NCBI GenBank assembly: GCA_003225295.1
Contig: QHYZ01000050.1
Location: forward strand, 62,001 to 126,000
Reading direction: 5' to 3'
Source: Acidobacteriota bacterium
Lineage (GTDB): Bacteria > Acidobacteriota > Terriglobia > Acidiferrales > UBA7541
Length of the DNA: 64,000 nt
The position numbers and the translations under genes are program-made. The notes beneath the pieces were generated by a model. The model ran no database searches. It was not told the DNA's origin and saw only the letters and a list, made by a program, of their open reading frames with translations. This document shows, in pieces, positions 35,284-44,485 of this stretch (position 1 is the first letter of the stretch; every line of letters begins with the position of its first letter).

Positions 35284-35724
35284 CTAGCGAGCCCGTGATG
35301 ACGGGTGCGCATTGCTGAATCGCCCGCGTCCACGGCCAAACTGGTCGAGCTTGACCTGAATGGTTGACTGCAAGAGCCGCAATTGCACCAGTAGCTCTCG
35401 TGCCACGACGGGTGATTCGGAAATTCGGAGGAGCGGCGGAAAAACGTCCGCCAGGTCGAGATTGAGGGCTCGAAGAGAGGAAACCAGCTTTTGGACCGCC
35501 GGCGAGTCAGGGTTCGCCAGGTCCACTTGACCGTTTAATTGTTCGCGCAGTGTTTTCCAATCCAGCTCCACGAAGGGATGCTTTTTGGAAACTTCGCGCA
35601 CGAGGTCGTCGGTAATTCGCGCCCGGGCTCCGAGACGGGCCAGATGGAGCTGGCGCACTTTTCCCCCGCGGCGCACGTTGTGCACCAGGTAGAAGGAATT
35701 TCCTTTGCGGCGGACAAAAGCCAC
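35284..35724 (-). CDS. Unrecognised small protein, operon partner of AAA+ paralogue 2
   Basis: 146 residues, no family recognised. N-terminal basic beta-like segment (FVRRKGNSFYLVHNVRRGGK) with HLARLGARARITDDLVREVSKKHPF, then two long helices (about 55-100 and 105-130, QKLVSSLRALNLDLADVFPP and LVQLRLLQSTIQVKLDQF) and a Arg/Gly-rich tail. The N-terminal stretch resembles the start of some transposase-linked proteins, but there is no catalytic core. ATG at 35724 preceded by GAGGTG. First gene of the operon, with a palindromic site 28 bases upstream. Confidence 0.75.
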   Translation of the reverse strand: MAFVRRKGNSFYLVHNVRRGGKVRQLHLARLGARARITDDLVREVSKKHPFVELDWKTLREQLNGQVDLANPDSPAVQKLVSSLRALNLDLADVFPPLLRISESPVVARELLVQLRLLQSTIQVKLDQFGRGRGRFSNAHPSSRAR

Positions 35725-36103
35725 GACATCACCTCAAACTTCCGTTATCCTGTGTAGTGTAACTCCCTTCCACTACACCCTACACTATTAAGATGCACTT
35801 TTTCGGAAAAAGTTACCTCCGAGCAGTGACGCGTCCAGCGTAGTGGGAACTCCGCGCAAAGCTTGATCACTTTTTTTGCTGGGTTTCATCGATGTTTCGC
35901 ATCCTTGTTTCACTGCGCCGTTTCCGTCTTTTCGGCCTCTGTCTGATGGGATGCTTACTGTTCCCCGCTTCCTGAATTGTCGTCGGCATCCAGCTACTGC
36001 ATTAAACCCGGTCGCGGCATTTTTTTCTTGTTCTGGTGGAGAAAAGGAGCCTACCATACACCCGCGAGTTTCTTCCTAATCTCCGCTTGGAGCTTGATTC
36101 AGA
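35725..36103. other. 379-base divergent intergenic region with operator and palindrome
   Basis: Between the minus-strand small gene and the plus-strand alkyltransferase-like gene. It holds the operator above and ACTTTTTC-G-GAAAAAGT (35797-35813), an almost continuous 17-base palindrome that could be a second operator or a terminator. The remaining 290 bases have low-quality ATG frames only (e.g. minus 35788-36057), with no codon bias or motif, which I reject as genes. Confidence 0.6.
35752..35778. promoter_or_regulatory. Palindromic operator candidate ahead of the small gene/AAA+ operon
   Basis: GTGTAGTG (35752-35759), 11 bases, CACTACAC (35771-35778): perfect 8-base inverted repeat, with a further half-site TACACT at 35781-35786. 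It covers the 28-62 bases upstream of the ATG at 35724, where the minus-strand promoter is expected. Not CIRCE (TTAGCACTC), nor HspR/CtsR type, so a different regulator is implied. Confidence 0.6.
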
Positions 36104-36448
36104 ATGTCCTGGGATCCCGTCTTTCGCTTAGTGAAACGAATTCCTCGCGGAAGGGTTCTAACTTATGGGGTACTGGCGGAAGTACTGGGCCTCCCGGGAG
36201 GCGCGCGCAGTGCTGGACGCGCCATGGCGGCGACTCCGCCCGGTAAAGGCGTTCCCTGGCATCGCGTTGTCGGTGAACACGGCAAAATCCTCATCCGCGA
36301 GCCTTACGGTTCCCTGCAAAGAAAGCTCCTCGAAAGCGAAGGCATCAGGATCGTCGAGTCTCGCGTGAATCTGAACCGCCATCTTTGGAAACCGTTAAAG
36401 AAATCCACACGGAAAGACGGAACCCGTAAGAGACGCAATCAGAACTGA
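36104..36448 (+). CDS. Alkyltransferase-like protein (ATL; MGMT family lacking the acceptor cysteine)
   Basis: 114 residues of the DNA-binding MGMT domain: FRLVKRIPRGRVLTYGVLAEVLG (helix-turn-helix with Arg finger region), RAMAATP, and the active-site loop GVPWHRVVGEHG. Methyltransferases have PCHRV; here position 52 is Trp (PWHRVV), the defining change of ATL proteins. ATLs bind O6-alkylguanine, flip the base and hand the lesion to nucleotide excision repair instead of repairing it themselves. Stand-alone, with terminator 3 bases after the stop. Confidence 0.93.
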   Translation: MSWDPVFRLVKRIPRGRVLTYGVLAEVLGLPGGARSAGRAMAATPPGKGVPWHRVVGEHGKILIREPYGSLQRKLLESEGIRIVESRVNLNRHLWKPLKKSTRKDGTRKRRNQN

Positions 36449-36450
36449 AG

Positions 36451-36474
36451 CCGGAACAGGTCTGTTCCGGTTTT
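36451..36474 (+). terminator. Rho-independent terminator after the ATL gene
   Basis: CCGGAACA (36451-36458) pairs with TGTTCCGG (36463-36470) around GGTC, followed by TTTT. Short U tract but a very stable stem; ends the ATL transcript before the ABC exporter. Confidence 0.8.
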
Positions 36475-36499
36475 GCGAGCCCACCCCTGATCTGCGGTA

Positions 36500-36508
36500 T
36501 GCTATACA
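36500..36508 (+). promoter_or_regulatory. Extended -10 promoter of the ABC exporter
   Basis: TG-C-TATACA at 36500-36508. It overlaps an ATG at 36499, so translation cannot begin there; this supports the start at 36550. Confidence 0.5.
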
Positions 36509-36549
36509 CTCTTTTTCAAGTGGCCCCTGAGTGGTGGGGGGCAACGAAT

Positions 36550-37470
36550 ATGGCCAATGCCATTCTCGAAGTGCAAAACCTCGTCAAGCGGTACGGCGAC
36601 TTGGAAGCGGTTCGTGGCGTCAGTTTTGCGGTAGAAGAAGGCGAGGTTTTCGGGCTGCTCGGGCCGAACGGGGCCGGTAAGACCAGTACCGTGGAGGTAC
36701 TCGAAGGCCTGCGCATTCCCGACGGCGGGCGCGTCTCCGTCTGCGGCCTGGACCCGCAACGCGACTCCGCGGCCTTGAAACACGAGATCGGCGCCGCGCT
36801 GCAATCCACGTCGCTTCCGGACAAACTCCGGGTGATGGAGGCACTGCGTCTCTTCGCCAGCTTTTACAAGCGGCGGCGTAATCCCGAGGAGCTGCTCAAG
36901 CGCTTCGGTCTAGAAGAAAAACGCAACACCTTTTACAATCAGCTCTCGGGCGGACAGAAGCAACGCCTGGCCCTGGCCATGGCTCTGGTCAACGATCCCA
37001 AAGTCCTGTTTTTCGATGAGCCGACCGCAGGGCTCGATCCGCAGGTGCGGCGCGAGATTTACGACATCATCGAGGAATTGAAGCGCGAGAAAAAAACGAT
37101 TGTAATGACCACGCATTATATCGAGGAAGCCGAGCGGCTCTGCGATCGCGTCGCCATTGTCGATCACGGAAAAGTGATTGCTCTCGGAACACCCCGTGAT
37201 CTGAAAGCTCATTCCGGCGGCACCACGCGCATCGAAGTTCGTCTTTCGAAGCCGGAATCCAATGGCACGTTGAAGAACCTCGAAGGAGCGACTGACGCGC
37301 GCGAGGTCGGCGGCACTTACGTAATTCACTCCAAACGTCCGCCACAAACCATCGTCTCCCTGGTCAAGCACCTCGAAGCTCAGGACAATGAACTCGTCAG
37401 CCTGGAAATTTCTTCGCCCTCCCTGGAAGACGTTTTTATCGAAATGACCGGAAGGAGGTTGCGCGATTGA
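36550..37470 (+). CDS. ABC exporter ATP-binding protein (ABC-2 type)
   Basis: 306 residues: Walker A GPNGAGKT (near 44), Q-loop, signature LSGGQKQRLALAMAL, Walker B VLFFDEPTAGLDP, H-loop THYIEEAERLC, and a C-terminal extension (about 220-306) typical of DrrA/NatA-like drug or Na exporters. Start fixed by GGTGGGGGGC before the ATG at 36550. The stop overlaps the permease start (TTGA), i.e. coupling. Substrate unknown: drug, lipid or ion efflux. Confidence 0.95.
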   Translation: MANAILEVQNLVKRYGDLEAVRGVSFAVEEGEVFGLLGPNGAGKTSTVEVLEGLRIPDGGRVSVCGLDPQRDSAALKHEIGAALQSTSLPDKLRVMEALRLFASFYKRRRNPEELLKRFGLEEKRNTFYNQLSGGQKQRLALAMALVNDPKVLFFDEPTAGLDPQVRREIYDIIEELKREKKTIVMTTHYIEEAERLCDRVAIVDHGKVIALGTPRDLKAHSGGTTRIEVRLSKPESNGTLKNLEGATDAREVGGTYVIHSKRPPQTIVSLVKHLEAQDNELVSLEISSPSLEDVFIEMTGRRLRD

Positions 37471-38372
37471 CAAACTTCGCCACCTTGACGCGCATGCGCA
37501 TCCAGCTCACGCTGCGCAATAAAATGTTTTTATTTTTCAGCGTGATCATGCCCTTCGGTTTCTTTTTTCTCTATGCTGGAGTGATCGCAAAGGGCATCCC
37601 TAGGGGGGTTCGATATTTTCTGGGGCCGGTCATGGCCTTGACTGTGATGGGCAGCTTCTGGGGTCTTAGCGCCGCTCTGGTCATGTTCCGGGAACAGGGC
37701 ATCCTGCGCCGCTTCCACGTAACTCCAGTGACCCCGAGCGATATGCTCGCTTCCAGCATTGTCGCCAACTACGTACTCACGTTACCTACGGTCCTCATGG
37801 AATTCCTGCTCGCGCGCACCGTCTTTCACGTCACCCATTTCGGCGACCTCTTCTCGGCATTCCTCCTGATTACCATCGGTACGGTGTCCTTCGCGTCCAT
37901 GGGTCTGGTCGTCGCCAGCGTCACCAACACCATGCAGGAAACTCAGGTCATCAATCAGTTGATCTGGCTTCCTTTGATCTTCCTTTCCGGGGCCACTGTG
38001 CCGCTCGTCAGCCTTCCGCAGGTCGTCAAGCACGTAGGCCTCTTCCTTCCTGCCACCTACCTTGTCACCGGTCTCCAGAGTGCTATCTTCACGGCGGCTG
38101 CTCCTTGGGGCCCGGATATTCTGCTGGCACTCTGCTCTCTTGCGGTCTGGGCCCTGCTGACCTTCTTTTTGTCGGCCCAGCTCTTCCGCTGGGAGCCGGA
38201 GTCCAAAATTCCGCGCCGAGCCAAGCTCCTCGCCGCCGCCACGGCCATTCCCTTTCTCCTTCTGGGGATTTGGGGGAACAAGACCAACCGGACTCTCTCG
38301 CAGGCGCAAGCTATGTTTGATTCGTTCAATGCGCCTTCGAAACCTGACGCCCCTTCCGGAAACGCGCACTGA
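37467..38372 (+). CDS. ABC-2 type permease
   Basis: 301 residues, TTG start with GAAGGAGG at 37451-37458; overlaps the ATPase stop by 4 bases. Six hydrophobic helices: FFSVIMPFGFFFLYAGV, VMALTVMGSFWGLSAAL, IVANYVLTLPTVLMEFLL, FLLITIGTVSFASMGLVVA, IFLSGATVPLVSLP and ALCSLAVWALLTFFLSAQL; the EQGILRRFHVTPVTP segment is the ABC-2 coupling helix. The last about 30 residues form an additional helix. Partner of the ATPase upstream. Confidence 0.93.
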   Translation: MTNFATLTRMRIQLTLRNKMFLFFSVIMPFGFFFLYAGVIAKGIPRGVRYFLGPVMALTVMGSFWGLSAALVMFREQGILRRFHVTPVTPSDMLASSIVANYVLTLPTVLMEFLLARTVFHVTHFGDLFSAFLLITIGTVSFASMGLVVASVTNTMQETQVINQLIWLPLIFLSGATVPLVSLPQVVKHVGLFLPATYLVTGLQSAIFTAAAPWGPDILLALCSLAVWALLTFFLSAQLFRWEPESKIPRRAKLLAAATAIPFLLLGIWGNKTNRTLSQAQAMFDSFNAPSKPDAPSGNAH

Positions 38373-38560
38373 CCGTCCACTTTATTTTTCTTCGCTGCGG
38401 CCGCGGCCTTCCGTGCTTCGCAACAAGACGGCACACGCCAAATTGGTTCCCCTCCAACAACAATCGCTGTACAGGGCGCATTGACGCTCATCGCCGTGTA
38501 CCGTATTCTGCGATTTCGAGCGGTAGCACTGCGAGTGGCACTACCAAATAGGGAGCATCT

Positions 38561-39508
38561 ATGCCGATTCAGGCGACCGAGAAAATCTGGCACAACGGAA
38601 AGTGGATCAATTGGGACGACGCCAAGTTGCACGTCCTTTCGCACGTGGTGAGTTACGGCTCCGCAGTCTTCGAAGGCATCCGCTGCTATGAAACGAAGCA
38701 AGGATCCGCGATCTTCCGGTTGCGCGAGCACATGCAGCGGCTGATCAACTCCGCGAAAATTTACCGCATGGAGCTTCCCTTCTCCGTCGATCAGTTCGCC
38801 AGCACGGCTTGCGAACTGGTGCGCCTAAACAAATTGAATTCCTGCTACGTGAGGCCCATTGTGCTGCGCGGCTACGGCGAAGTGGGAGTGAATCCGCTGA
38901 ACTCGCCGATCGAAATTTACATGGCCTGCTGGAGCTGGGGCGCTTATCTTGGCCCGGAAGCTTTGTCGAAAGGCGTTGAGGTGGGAGTCAGCTCCTGGAC
39001 GCGCATCGCTCCAAACACCCTGCCCGCCATGTCCAAGGCCGCGGCGAATTACATGAACTCGCAGCTCATTCGCATGGAAGCGAGCTTCAACGGCTACACC
39101 GAAGGCATCGCTCTGGATTCTCAAGGCCACGTCAGTGAAGGCTCGGGCATGAACATTTTTCTCGTGCACGATGGCGTGCTCTATACACCGCCTCTCGCCA
39201 CCAGCATTTTGCCAGGCATCACACGGGACGCGGTCGCGAAGCTGGCGGAAGACCTGCGCATTCCCGTCAAGGAACATGTAATTCCGCGTGAAATGCTTTA
39301 CATCGCCGACGAGGTTTTCTTTGTGGGCACCGCCGTCGAAATCACGCCCATCCGCTCCGTCGATCACCTCCAGGTCGGCAAGGGTGTGGCCGGACCGATT
39401 ACCCGGAAGCTCCAGGAAGAGTTCTTCGCCATAACCAACGGCAGCAAGCCCGATCGCCACAACTGGCTGACACCGGTAAACGCTCCTGTCGGCGCCGCTT
39501 CTCGCTAA
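38561..39508 (+). CDS. ilvE: Branched-chain amino acid aminotransferase IlvE
   Basis: 315 residues, class IV fold. It swaps amino groups between Leu/Ile/Val and 2-oxoglutarate. Markers: GSAVFEGIRCYET, YVRPIVLRGYG, the PLP lysine Lys159 in AMSKAAANYMNSQLIRMEA (compare SKAGGNYLNS in the family), EGIALDSQGHVSEGSGMNIF and ITPIRSVDHLQVG. Ribosome binding site TAGGGAGC before the ATG. Full length; function assured at the superfamily level, substrate class inferred from SKAAANY and EGSGMNIF. Confidence 0.96.
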   Translation: MPIQATEKIWHNGKWINWDDAKLHVLSHVVSYGSAVFEGIRCYETKQGSAIFRLREHMQRLINSAKIYRMELPFSVDQFASTACELVRLNKLNSCYVRPIVLRGYGEVGVNPLNSPIEIYMACWSWGAYLGPEALSKGVEVGVSSWTRIAPNTLPAMSKAAANYMNSQLIRMEASFNGYTEGIALDSQGHVSEGSGMNIFLVHDGVLYTPPLATSILPGITRDAVAKLAEDLRIPVKEHVIPREMLYIADEVFFVGTAVEITPIRSVDHLQVGKGVAGPITRKLQEEFFAITNGSKPDRHNWLTPVNAPVGAASR

Positions 39509-39647
39509 TCGATTCCCCTTCCGTTTTGTAGGGGCCAGGGACTTTTCTCGATCCTGTCGCTCTTTCCTGTTTGAATGGCCCGCGATTTCGCCGCGTTGAC
39601 TCACTTCGTTCGAACCCCTATCATTTCGCGCAGCGGCATTCCTTGTA

Positions 39648-42062
39648 ATGATCGGCCAAACTTTCTCGCATTACCGCATTCTGGAAAAGCTCGGGGGCGG
39701 CGGCATGGGTGTGCTCTACACCGCCGAAGATCTCAAGCTTGGCCGCCGTGTGGCGCTCAAATTTCTCCCGGAAGAACTCCACCAGAACCCGCAGGCGCTG
39801 GAGCGCTTCCGCCGCGAAGCACGTGCCGCTTCCGCGCTGAATCACCCCAACATCTGCACCATTCACGAGATTGAGGAACACCAAGGAAGATTTTTTCTGG
39901 TAATGGAATTGCTCGAGGGTGAAACCCTCAAGCAACGCGTCAAAGGGCGCGCTCTCCCAACGGATGCACTCCTGGATATCAGTGTTCAAATCGCGGAGGC
40001 GCTCGACACTGCGCACAGAAAAGGCATCATTCACCGCGACATTAAGCCCGCCAACATTTTCATCACCGCGCGCGACCAAGCGAAGCTGATGGATTTCGGT
40101 TTGGCGAAGCTGGCCCCTGACGGCAACGCTGCCGCAGCCACGGGAAACTCGCTTGAGGGAGTGACTACCGAGGAAGCGCTCACCAGCCCGGGAGTGGCAA
40201 TGGGGACCGTTGCGTACATGTCTCCCGAGCAGGCTCGCGGCGAAGAACTGGACGCTCGGACCGATCTTTTCAGCTTTGGAGCGGTGCTCTATGAAATGGC
40301 CACGGGGCGCGTGGCTTTCGGGGGACCGACATCCGCCGTCGTCTTCCACGCGATACTCGAGCGCACGCCGCCGAACCCCAGCGCCGTGAATTCGAATCTT
40401 CCCCAGCGCTTCGACGAAATCGTCGCCAAAGCACTGGAGAAAGACCGCGCCCTGCGCTACCAGAGCGCAGCCGAAATTGGCGCAGACCTGAAGCGCCTGA
40501 AGCGCGATACGGATTCCACTCGCGGAACTTCCATGGTGCAAGCCAACACCCCTGCCCCGTCCCGTTCGCGCAACATGAAACTGCGCATGGGTCTTCTCGC
40601 CGCTGGCCTTTCGATCGCCGTGGTCCTCGGGCTGGCATTGCTCTTCAGCGGGCAAAAAATCAAGGAAGCCACCATGGATTCGGTCGCCGTGCTTCCGTTT
40701 GTAAATGCCACGGGTGATCCGAACGCCGAATATCTGAGCGAAGGTATCACCGAGGATCTTGTCAGCACGCTTTCCGAACTCTCCAACCTGAAGGTCGTTT
40801 CGCTGGCGTCGGCCTATCGTTACAAAGGCAAAACCATTGATCCACCTGCGGTTGCCCGTGAACTTGGCGTCCACACCATTCTCACCGGACGCATGCTGCA
40901 ACGAGGCGACAGTCTCTCCATTAGCGCCGAATTTGTTGATGCCGAGCATGACCGCGTCCGGTGGAGCAAGCAATACCACTGGAAGCTTGTCGAGGTGCCC
41001 AACATTCAGACGGAGATCACCCAGGACATCACCGAAAACCTGAAACTGAATTTATCAGGCGTACAAAAATCGCGCCTGGCGCAGCGCCCAACCGAAAACG
41101 GAGAAGCGTATCAACTCTACCTGCGCGGACGTTTTTACTGGAACAAACGAACTGCCGATGCCGTGAACAAAGCCATGGGCTATTTTCAGCAGGCCATTGA
41201 CCGCGACCCCAATTACGCCCTGGCCTACGCGGGCCTGGCGGACTGCTACTACGTAACGTTTTTCAATAACTTCACAATCCCGCAAGCCGAAAGTGCGGCC
41301 AAGTCACGTGTGGCAGCAAGCAAGGCCCTGGAACTGGATCCTTTGCTTGCCGAAACCCATGTCTCCATGGCCCAGGTCCTCGAAATCTTTGATTGGGATT
41401 TCGCCGGCGCCGAACGTGAGTTTCGCCGGGCGCTAGCCATCAACCCGGGATACGCCATCGGATTGCAGTGGTATGCGGAACTCTTGGAGAATCTGGCGCG
41501 ATACGACGAAGCGCTGGCCATGATCCAGCGTGCGCAGGAAGCGGATCCCTTCTCTCTCATCATCAATGCGGTGCATGGCCAGATTCTTTCCCGGAGCGGC
41601 CGGACGAAGGAGGCTACCGCGCAGTTCCAGAAAACGCTCGACCTGGAGCGTAACTTCCCCCTCGGCCACTACCTTTTTGGTCTGGCGCTCGTGCACGATG
41701 GAAAAAATGAGGAGGCCGTGAAGGAGTTTGAGCAGGCCGTGCAGTCCTCGCCGGAATCGTCCATCTACCAAAGCATGCTCGCTTTTGTATACGCGCAAAA
41801 CGGCAGAATCGAAGAGGCCAGAAAAATTCTTGGTGATGTCATCGGGGAAGCCCAGGGGGACCGCGCTTCCTGGCAGGACGTTGCTGGAATCTACGCAGCT
41901 CTTGGTGAAAAGGATCATGCTCTTGTCGCGTTGGAAATGGCATTCCAAAGACGTGATAGCCGCATGACCATGCTGCTCAATCATGAAGCTCTCATGCCGT
42001 TGCGCAGCGATCCTCGGTTCTCCGCTCTGGTGCGCCGCGCGGGTCTGCCTGAGCACAATTGA
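39648..42062 (+). CDS. Ser/Thr protein kinase with membrane helix, FlgO-like and TPR domains
   Basis: 804 residues. Kinase domain 9-275 with Gly-rich loop LGGGGMG (15-21), Lys38, catalytic HRDIKPAN (Asp131) and DFG (149-151), all intact. One transmembrane helix near 315-335 ([20 protein letters not shown]). Extracytoplasmic part: [20 protein letters not shown] followed by a FlgO/adenylate-cyclase-associated beta domain, then TPR repeats (about 490-800), including [11 protein letters not shown]-type starts, for protein binding. This architecture is expanded in Acidobacteria. No PASTA repeats. Neighbour genes do not indicate the substrate. TATCAT (39621-39626) is a possible -10. Confidence 0.95.
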   Translation: MIGQTFSHYRILEKLGGGGMGVLYTAEDLKLGRRVALKFLPEELHQNPQALERFRREARAASALNHPNICTIHEIEEHQGRFFLVMELLEGETLKQRVKGRALPTDALLDISVQIAEALDTAHRKGIIHRDIKPANIFITARDQAKLMDFGLAKLAPDGNAAAATGNSLEGVTTEEALTSPGVAMGTVAYMSPEQARGEELDARTDLFSFGAVLYEMATGRVAFGGPTSAVVFHAILERTPPNPSAVNSNLPQRFDEIVAKALEKDRALRYQSAAEIGADLKRLKRDTDSTRGTSMVQANTPAPSRSRNMKLRMGLLAAGLSIAVVLGLALLFSGQKIKEATMDSVAVLPFVNATGDPNAEYLSEGITEDLVSTLSELSNLKVVSLASAYRYKGKTIDPPAVARELGVHTILTGRMLQRGDSLSISAEFVDAEHDRVRWSKQYHWKLVEVPNIQTEITQDITENLKLNLSGVQKSRLAQRPTENGEAYQLYLRGRFYWNKRTADAVNKAMGYFQQAIDRDPNYALAYAGLADCYYVTFFNNFTIPQAESAAKSRVAASKALELDPLLAETHVSMAQVLEIFDWDFAGAEREFRRALAINPGYAIGLQWYAELLENLARYDEALAMIQRAQEADPFSLIINAVHGQILSRSGRTKEATAQFQKTLDLERNFPLGHYLFGLALVHDGKNEEAVKEFEQAVQSSPESSIYQSMLAFVYAQNGRIEEARKILGDVIGEAQGDRASWQDVAGIYAALGEKDHALVALEMAFQRRDSRMTMLLNHEALMPLRSDPRFSALVRRAGLPEHN

Positions 42063-42103
42063 TCGATCTCGGCGGGAAGGCTGGCGCTCCGCGCCGCATT
42101 CCA

Positions 42104-42110
42104 GATAGAA
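42104..42110 (+). promoter_or_regulatory. -10 box of the aquaporin gene
   Basis: TAGAAT at 42105-42110 with an A before it; no -35 match. The leader would be about 45 bases to the ATG at 42161. Weak prediction. Confidence 0.35.
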
Positions 42111-42160
42111 TGCAGCCGGTCGAATCGGGCGCATATTCCTTTCCGTGCAGGGAGAGTCGA

Positions 42161-42847
42161 ATGTACAGCACATCGCAAAAGCTGATCGCGGAATTCCTGG
42201 GAACGTTTGCGCTGATTTTCTTCGGCGCGGGCTCGGTCTGTGCGGATCAATATTTGCATGGCGCGGGCGGCCTCGGTCTTCTCGGCATCGCGCTCGCTCA
42301 CGGCCTCGCGATCGGCATCATGGTTTCGGCGCTCGGCCACATCTCCGGCGGACATTTCAATCCCGCGGTGACCATCGGCTTCTGGGTCACCAAGCGCGTG
42401 AATACTGTGGACACCATTCTCTATTGGGCCGCGCAGTTGGCCGGCGCGACGGCCGCCGCATTTCTGCTGCGGGCCGTCATTCCAGAAGAGACCTGGCGCG
42501 CCGTCGCTCTGGGCACGCCGGAACTCGCGCGGGATTTTCCGCGCTGGGCTGGAATGGCGCTAGAGGCGGTGACGACTTTCTTCTTGGTTCTCGTTGTTTT
42601 TGCCACCGCTGTCGATGAAAAAGGCGCGTTCCGTTCGATCGCGGGTTTTGGCATCGGTCTGACAATTTCCCTCGGCATCCTCGTCGCCGGTCCGCTTACG
42701 GGTGCCGCTTTGAATCCAGCTCGGGCATTTGGCCCCGCGCTCGCGGCGTGGCGTTGGGCCAACCACGGTGTCTACTGGGTCGGTCCGCTGGCCGGAGGAT
42801 TTGTCGCCGGCCTGCTCTACGATTCGCTCTATCTAAAAAAAGCCTGA
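42161..42847 (+). CDS. MIP family channel (aquaporin), TIP-like filter
   Basis: 228 residues, six helices, both NPA boxes: HFNPAVT (67-69) and ALNPARAFGPAL (185-187). ATG chosen because GGGAGAG precedes it and it gives a normal N-terminus (a frame from 42059 would add an unrelated 34-residue tail). In the selectivity filter the position held by His in AqpZ is Ile173, as in plant tonoplast intrinsic proteins, so water plus ammonia, H2O2 or small polyols may pass (inference). No glpK/glpD is near. Confidence 0.93.
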   Translation: MYSTSQKLIAEFLGTFALIFFGAGSVCADQYLHGAGGLGLLGIALAHGLAIGIMVSALGHISGGHFNPAVTIGFWVTKRVNTVDTILYWAAQLAGATAAAFLLRAVIPEETWRAVALGTPELARDFPRWAGMALEAVTTFFLVLVVFATAVDEKGAFRSIAGFGIGLTISLGILVAGPLTGAALNPARAFGPALAAWRWANHGVYWVGPLAGGFVAGLLYDSLYLKKA

Positions 42848-43209
42848 ATCGGTTTTGAGTTATAGGTTCTTGCTACGCAACACGACGCTGCAACTTTGCA
42901 CTTTGCACCTGTAGTCGCAGCTCTCTCCCCGTCATTTTTCAGCTCGAAGTGCTTAGTCTTCCCTCCTCAAGGTTCCTTGCCCGCGGGCCGCGACTGCCGC
43001 ACCAGGCGGCCACCGGCGTACTTCCCCCCCGGCCCTCGTTTTTATCCCTATCCCCTTTCCCCTGTAGCGCAGCTGCGGGCTAACAACTTAAGACTGCCCG
43101 CCTCAGGTACCGTTAACTAGCGCGCAACTGGCCTGCGCGGCTTCCTTGCCCACCCTACCCGCGGATGCTAGTGTCGCGTATAGATGCATGCTTGCGGGGT
43201 TCACACGAC
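42848..43209. other. 362-base intergenic region
   Basis: Between aquaporin and pilT. Rich in C runs; only a 74-residue frame (42896-43120) with no motif or ribosome binding site, which I do not accept as a gene. TGCTAGTGT at 43167-43175 is a poor extended -10 candidate for pilT. No RNA gene recognised. Confidence 0.6.
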
Positions 43210-44355
43210 ATGTCCATCAACATTGACGATCTTCTCCGCCGCGCGGTCGAAAGCAAAGCGTCCGACTTACACTTGAAAGTCGGCAATCACCCTTACTTGC
43301 GCGTGGACGGCCTGCTCACCCCCCTGACCGACGTGCCTCGTGTCACGCCGGAAGAGATGCTCTCCATGGCGTTTAGCATGATGACCAACCGCCAAAAGCA
43401 AAAATTCAAGGAAACTGCGGAATTGGATATGGCCTATGGCGTGGCTGGTTTGGGCCGTTTCCGCGTCAACGTTTTCCAGCAGCGTGGCAACGTCGGCATG
43501 GTGCTGCGCGTCATTCCGACAAAGATTCGCACCACCGAAGAACTCAACCTCCCTTCGGTAATTTCCAGAATTTGCGAGGAGCAGCGCGGATTGGTGCTGG
43601 TTACAGGAACCACCGGTTCCGGTAAGTCCACCACCCTGGCCGCGATGATCGACCGCATCAATGCCAACCGCGCCGACCATCTGATCACCATCGAAGACCC
43701 CATCGAGTTCCTGCACCGCGACAAGAAGAGCTTCATTAATCAGCGCGAGGTCGAAGTGGACACCGCGAACTTTTCCACCGCGTTGCGCGCTGCTCTGCGT
43801 CAGGACCCGGACGTGATTCTGGTCGGCGAAATGCGCGACCTCGAAACCATTTCCACGGCGCTGCTCGCCGCGGAAACCGGCCACCTTGTGCTTTCCACCT
43901 TGCACACCTTGGATGCCACGGAAACCATTCAGCGTATTATCGCGGTCTTCCCGCCGCCGGAGCAGAAACAGATTCGCTTGCAGCTTGCCGCCACCTTGAA
44001 AGCGGTCGTCTCGCAGCGCCTGGTGCGACGCGCGGATGACAAAGGCCGTGTCCCCGCTTGCGAAATCATGATTGCCACAGGTTACATCCGCGATTGCATT
44101 ATCAACGCAGACAAGACGCGCTTGATCCATGACGCCATCGCCGCCGGCACCAGCCAGTACGGCATGCAAACGTTCGACCAGTCGCTCTTCGATCTTTACT
44201 CGAAGCAGCTCATCACGCTAGATGAAGCTCTGGCGCGCGCGTCGAACGCCGACGAGTTCAAGCTGCGCATTCAAGGTATTCGCTCCGCCGCCGACTCCGC
44301 TCGCGAGGAGATGGAGCGCCAAATGGCCGACTTCGAGCGCTTCGCCCGCAAGTAA
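43210..44355 (+). CDS. pilT: PilT-type pilus retraction ATPase
   Basis: 381 residues. Start ATG at 43210 gives the family N-terminus MSINIDDLLRRAVESKASDLHL; a frame from 43165 adds nothing. Walker A GTTGSGKSTT (about 133-142), Asp box (TIEDPIEF), Walker B DPDVILVGEMRD and the His-box HLVLSTLHT are complete; the C-terminal LITLDEAL/ARASNADEFK signature belongs to PilT. Powers type IV pilus retraction (twitching, DNA uptake). No other pilus genes are in the window. Confidence 0.92.
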   Translation: MSINIDDLLRRAVESKASDLHLKVGNHPYLRVDGLLTPLTDVPRVTPEEMLSMAFSMMTNRQKQKFKETAELDMAYGVAGLGRFRVNVFQQRGNVGMVLRVIPTKIRTTEELNLPSVISRICEEQRGLVLVTGTTGSGKSTTLAAMIDRINANRADHLITIEDPIEFLHRDKKSFINQREVEVDTANFSTALRAALRQDPDVILVGEMRDLETISTALLAAETGHLVLSTLHTLDATETIQRIIAVFPPPEQKQIRLQLAATLKAVVSQRLVRRADDKGRVPACEIMIATGYIRDCIINADKTRLIHDAIAAGTSQYGMQTFDQSLFDLYSKQLITLDEALARASNADEFKLRIQGIRSAADSAREEMERQMADFERFARK

Positions 44356-44485
44356 CCTGGAATGCGGAAGCCGCGGAGCGTCTGTCTGCGTCTCGGCCGC
44401 CTCGGCATTAAGCCTTTTCCTTACTAGCGCGTGTGCTGCATCTGTTTTCTTTACTTCCCTGCTTGGTTACTTCTATTCTTGTCTT

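Noticed and set aside
35788-36057. 89-residue minus-strand frame upstream of the small AAA+ partner gene
   Set aside because: Crosses the palindromes and has no ribosome binding site or motif.
36499-36549. ATG at 36499 as start of the ABC ATPase
   Set aside because: Overlaps the predicted -10; the ATG at 36550 has a purine-rich site and normal N-terminus.
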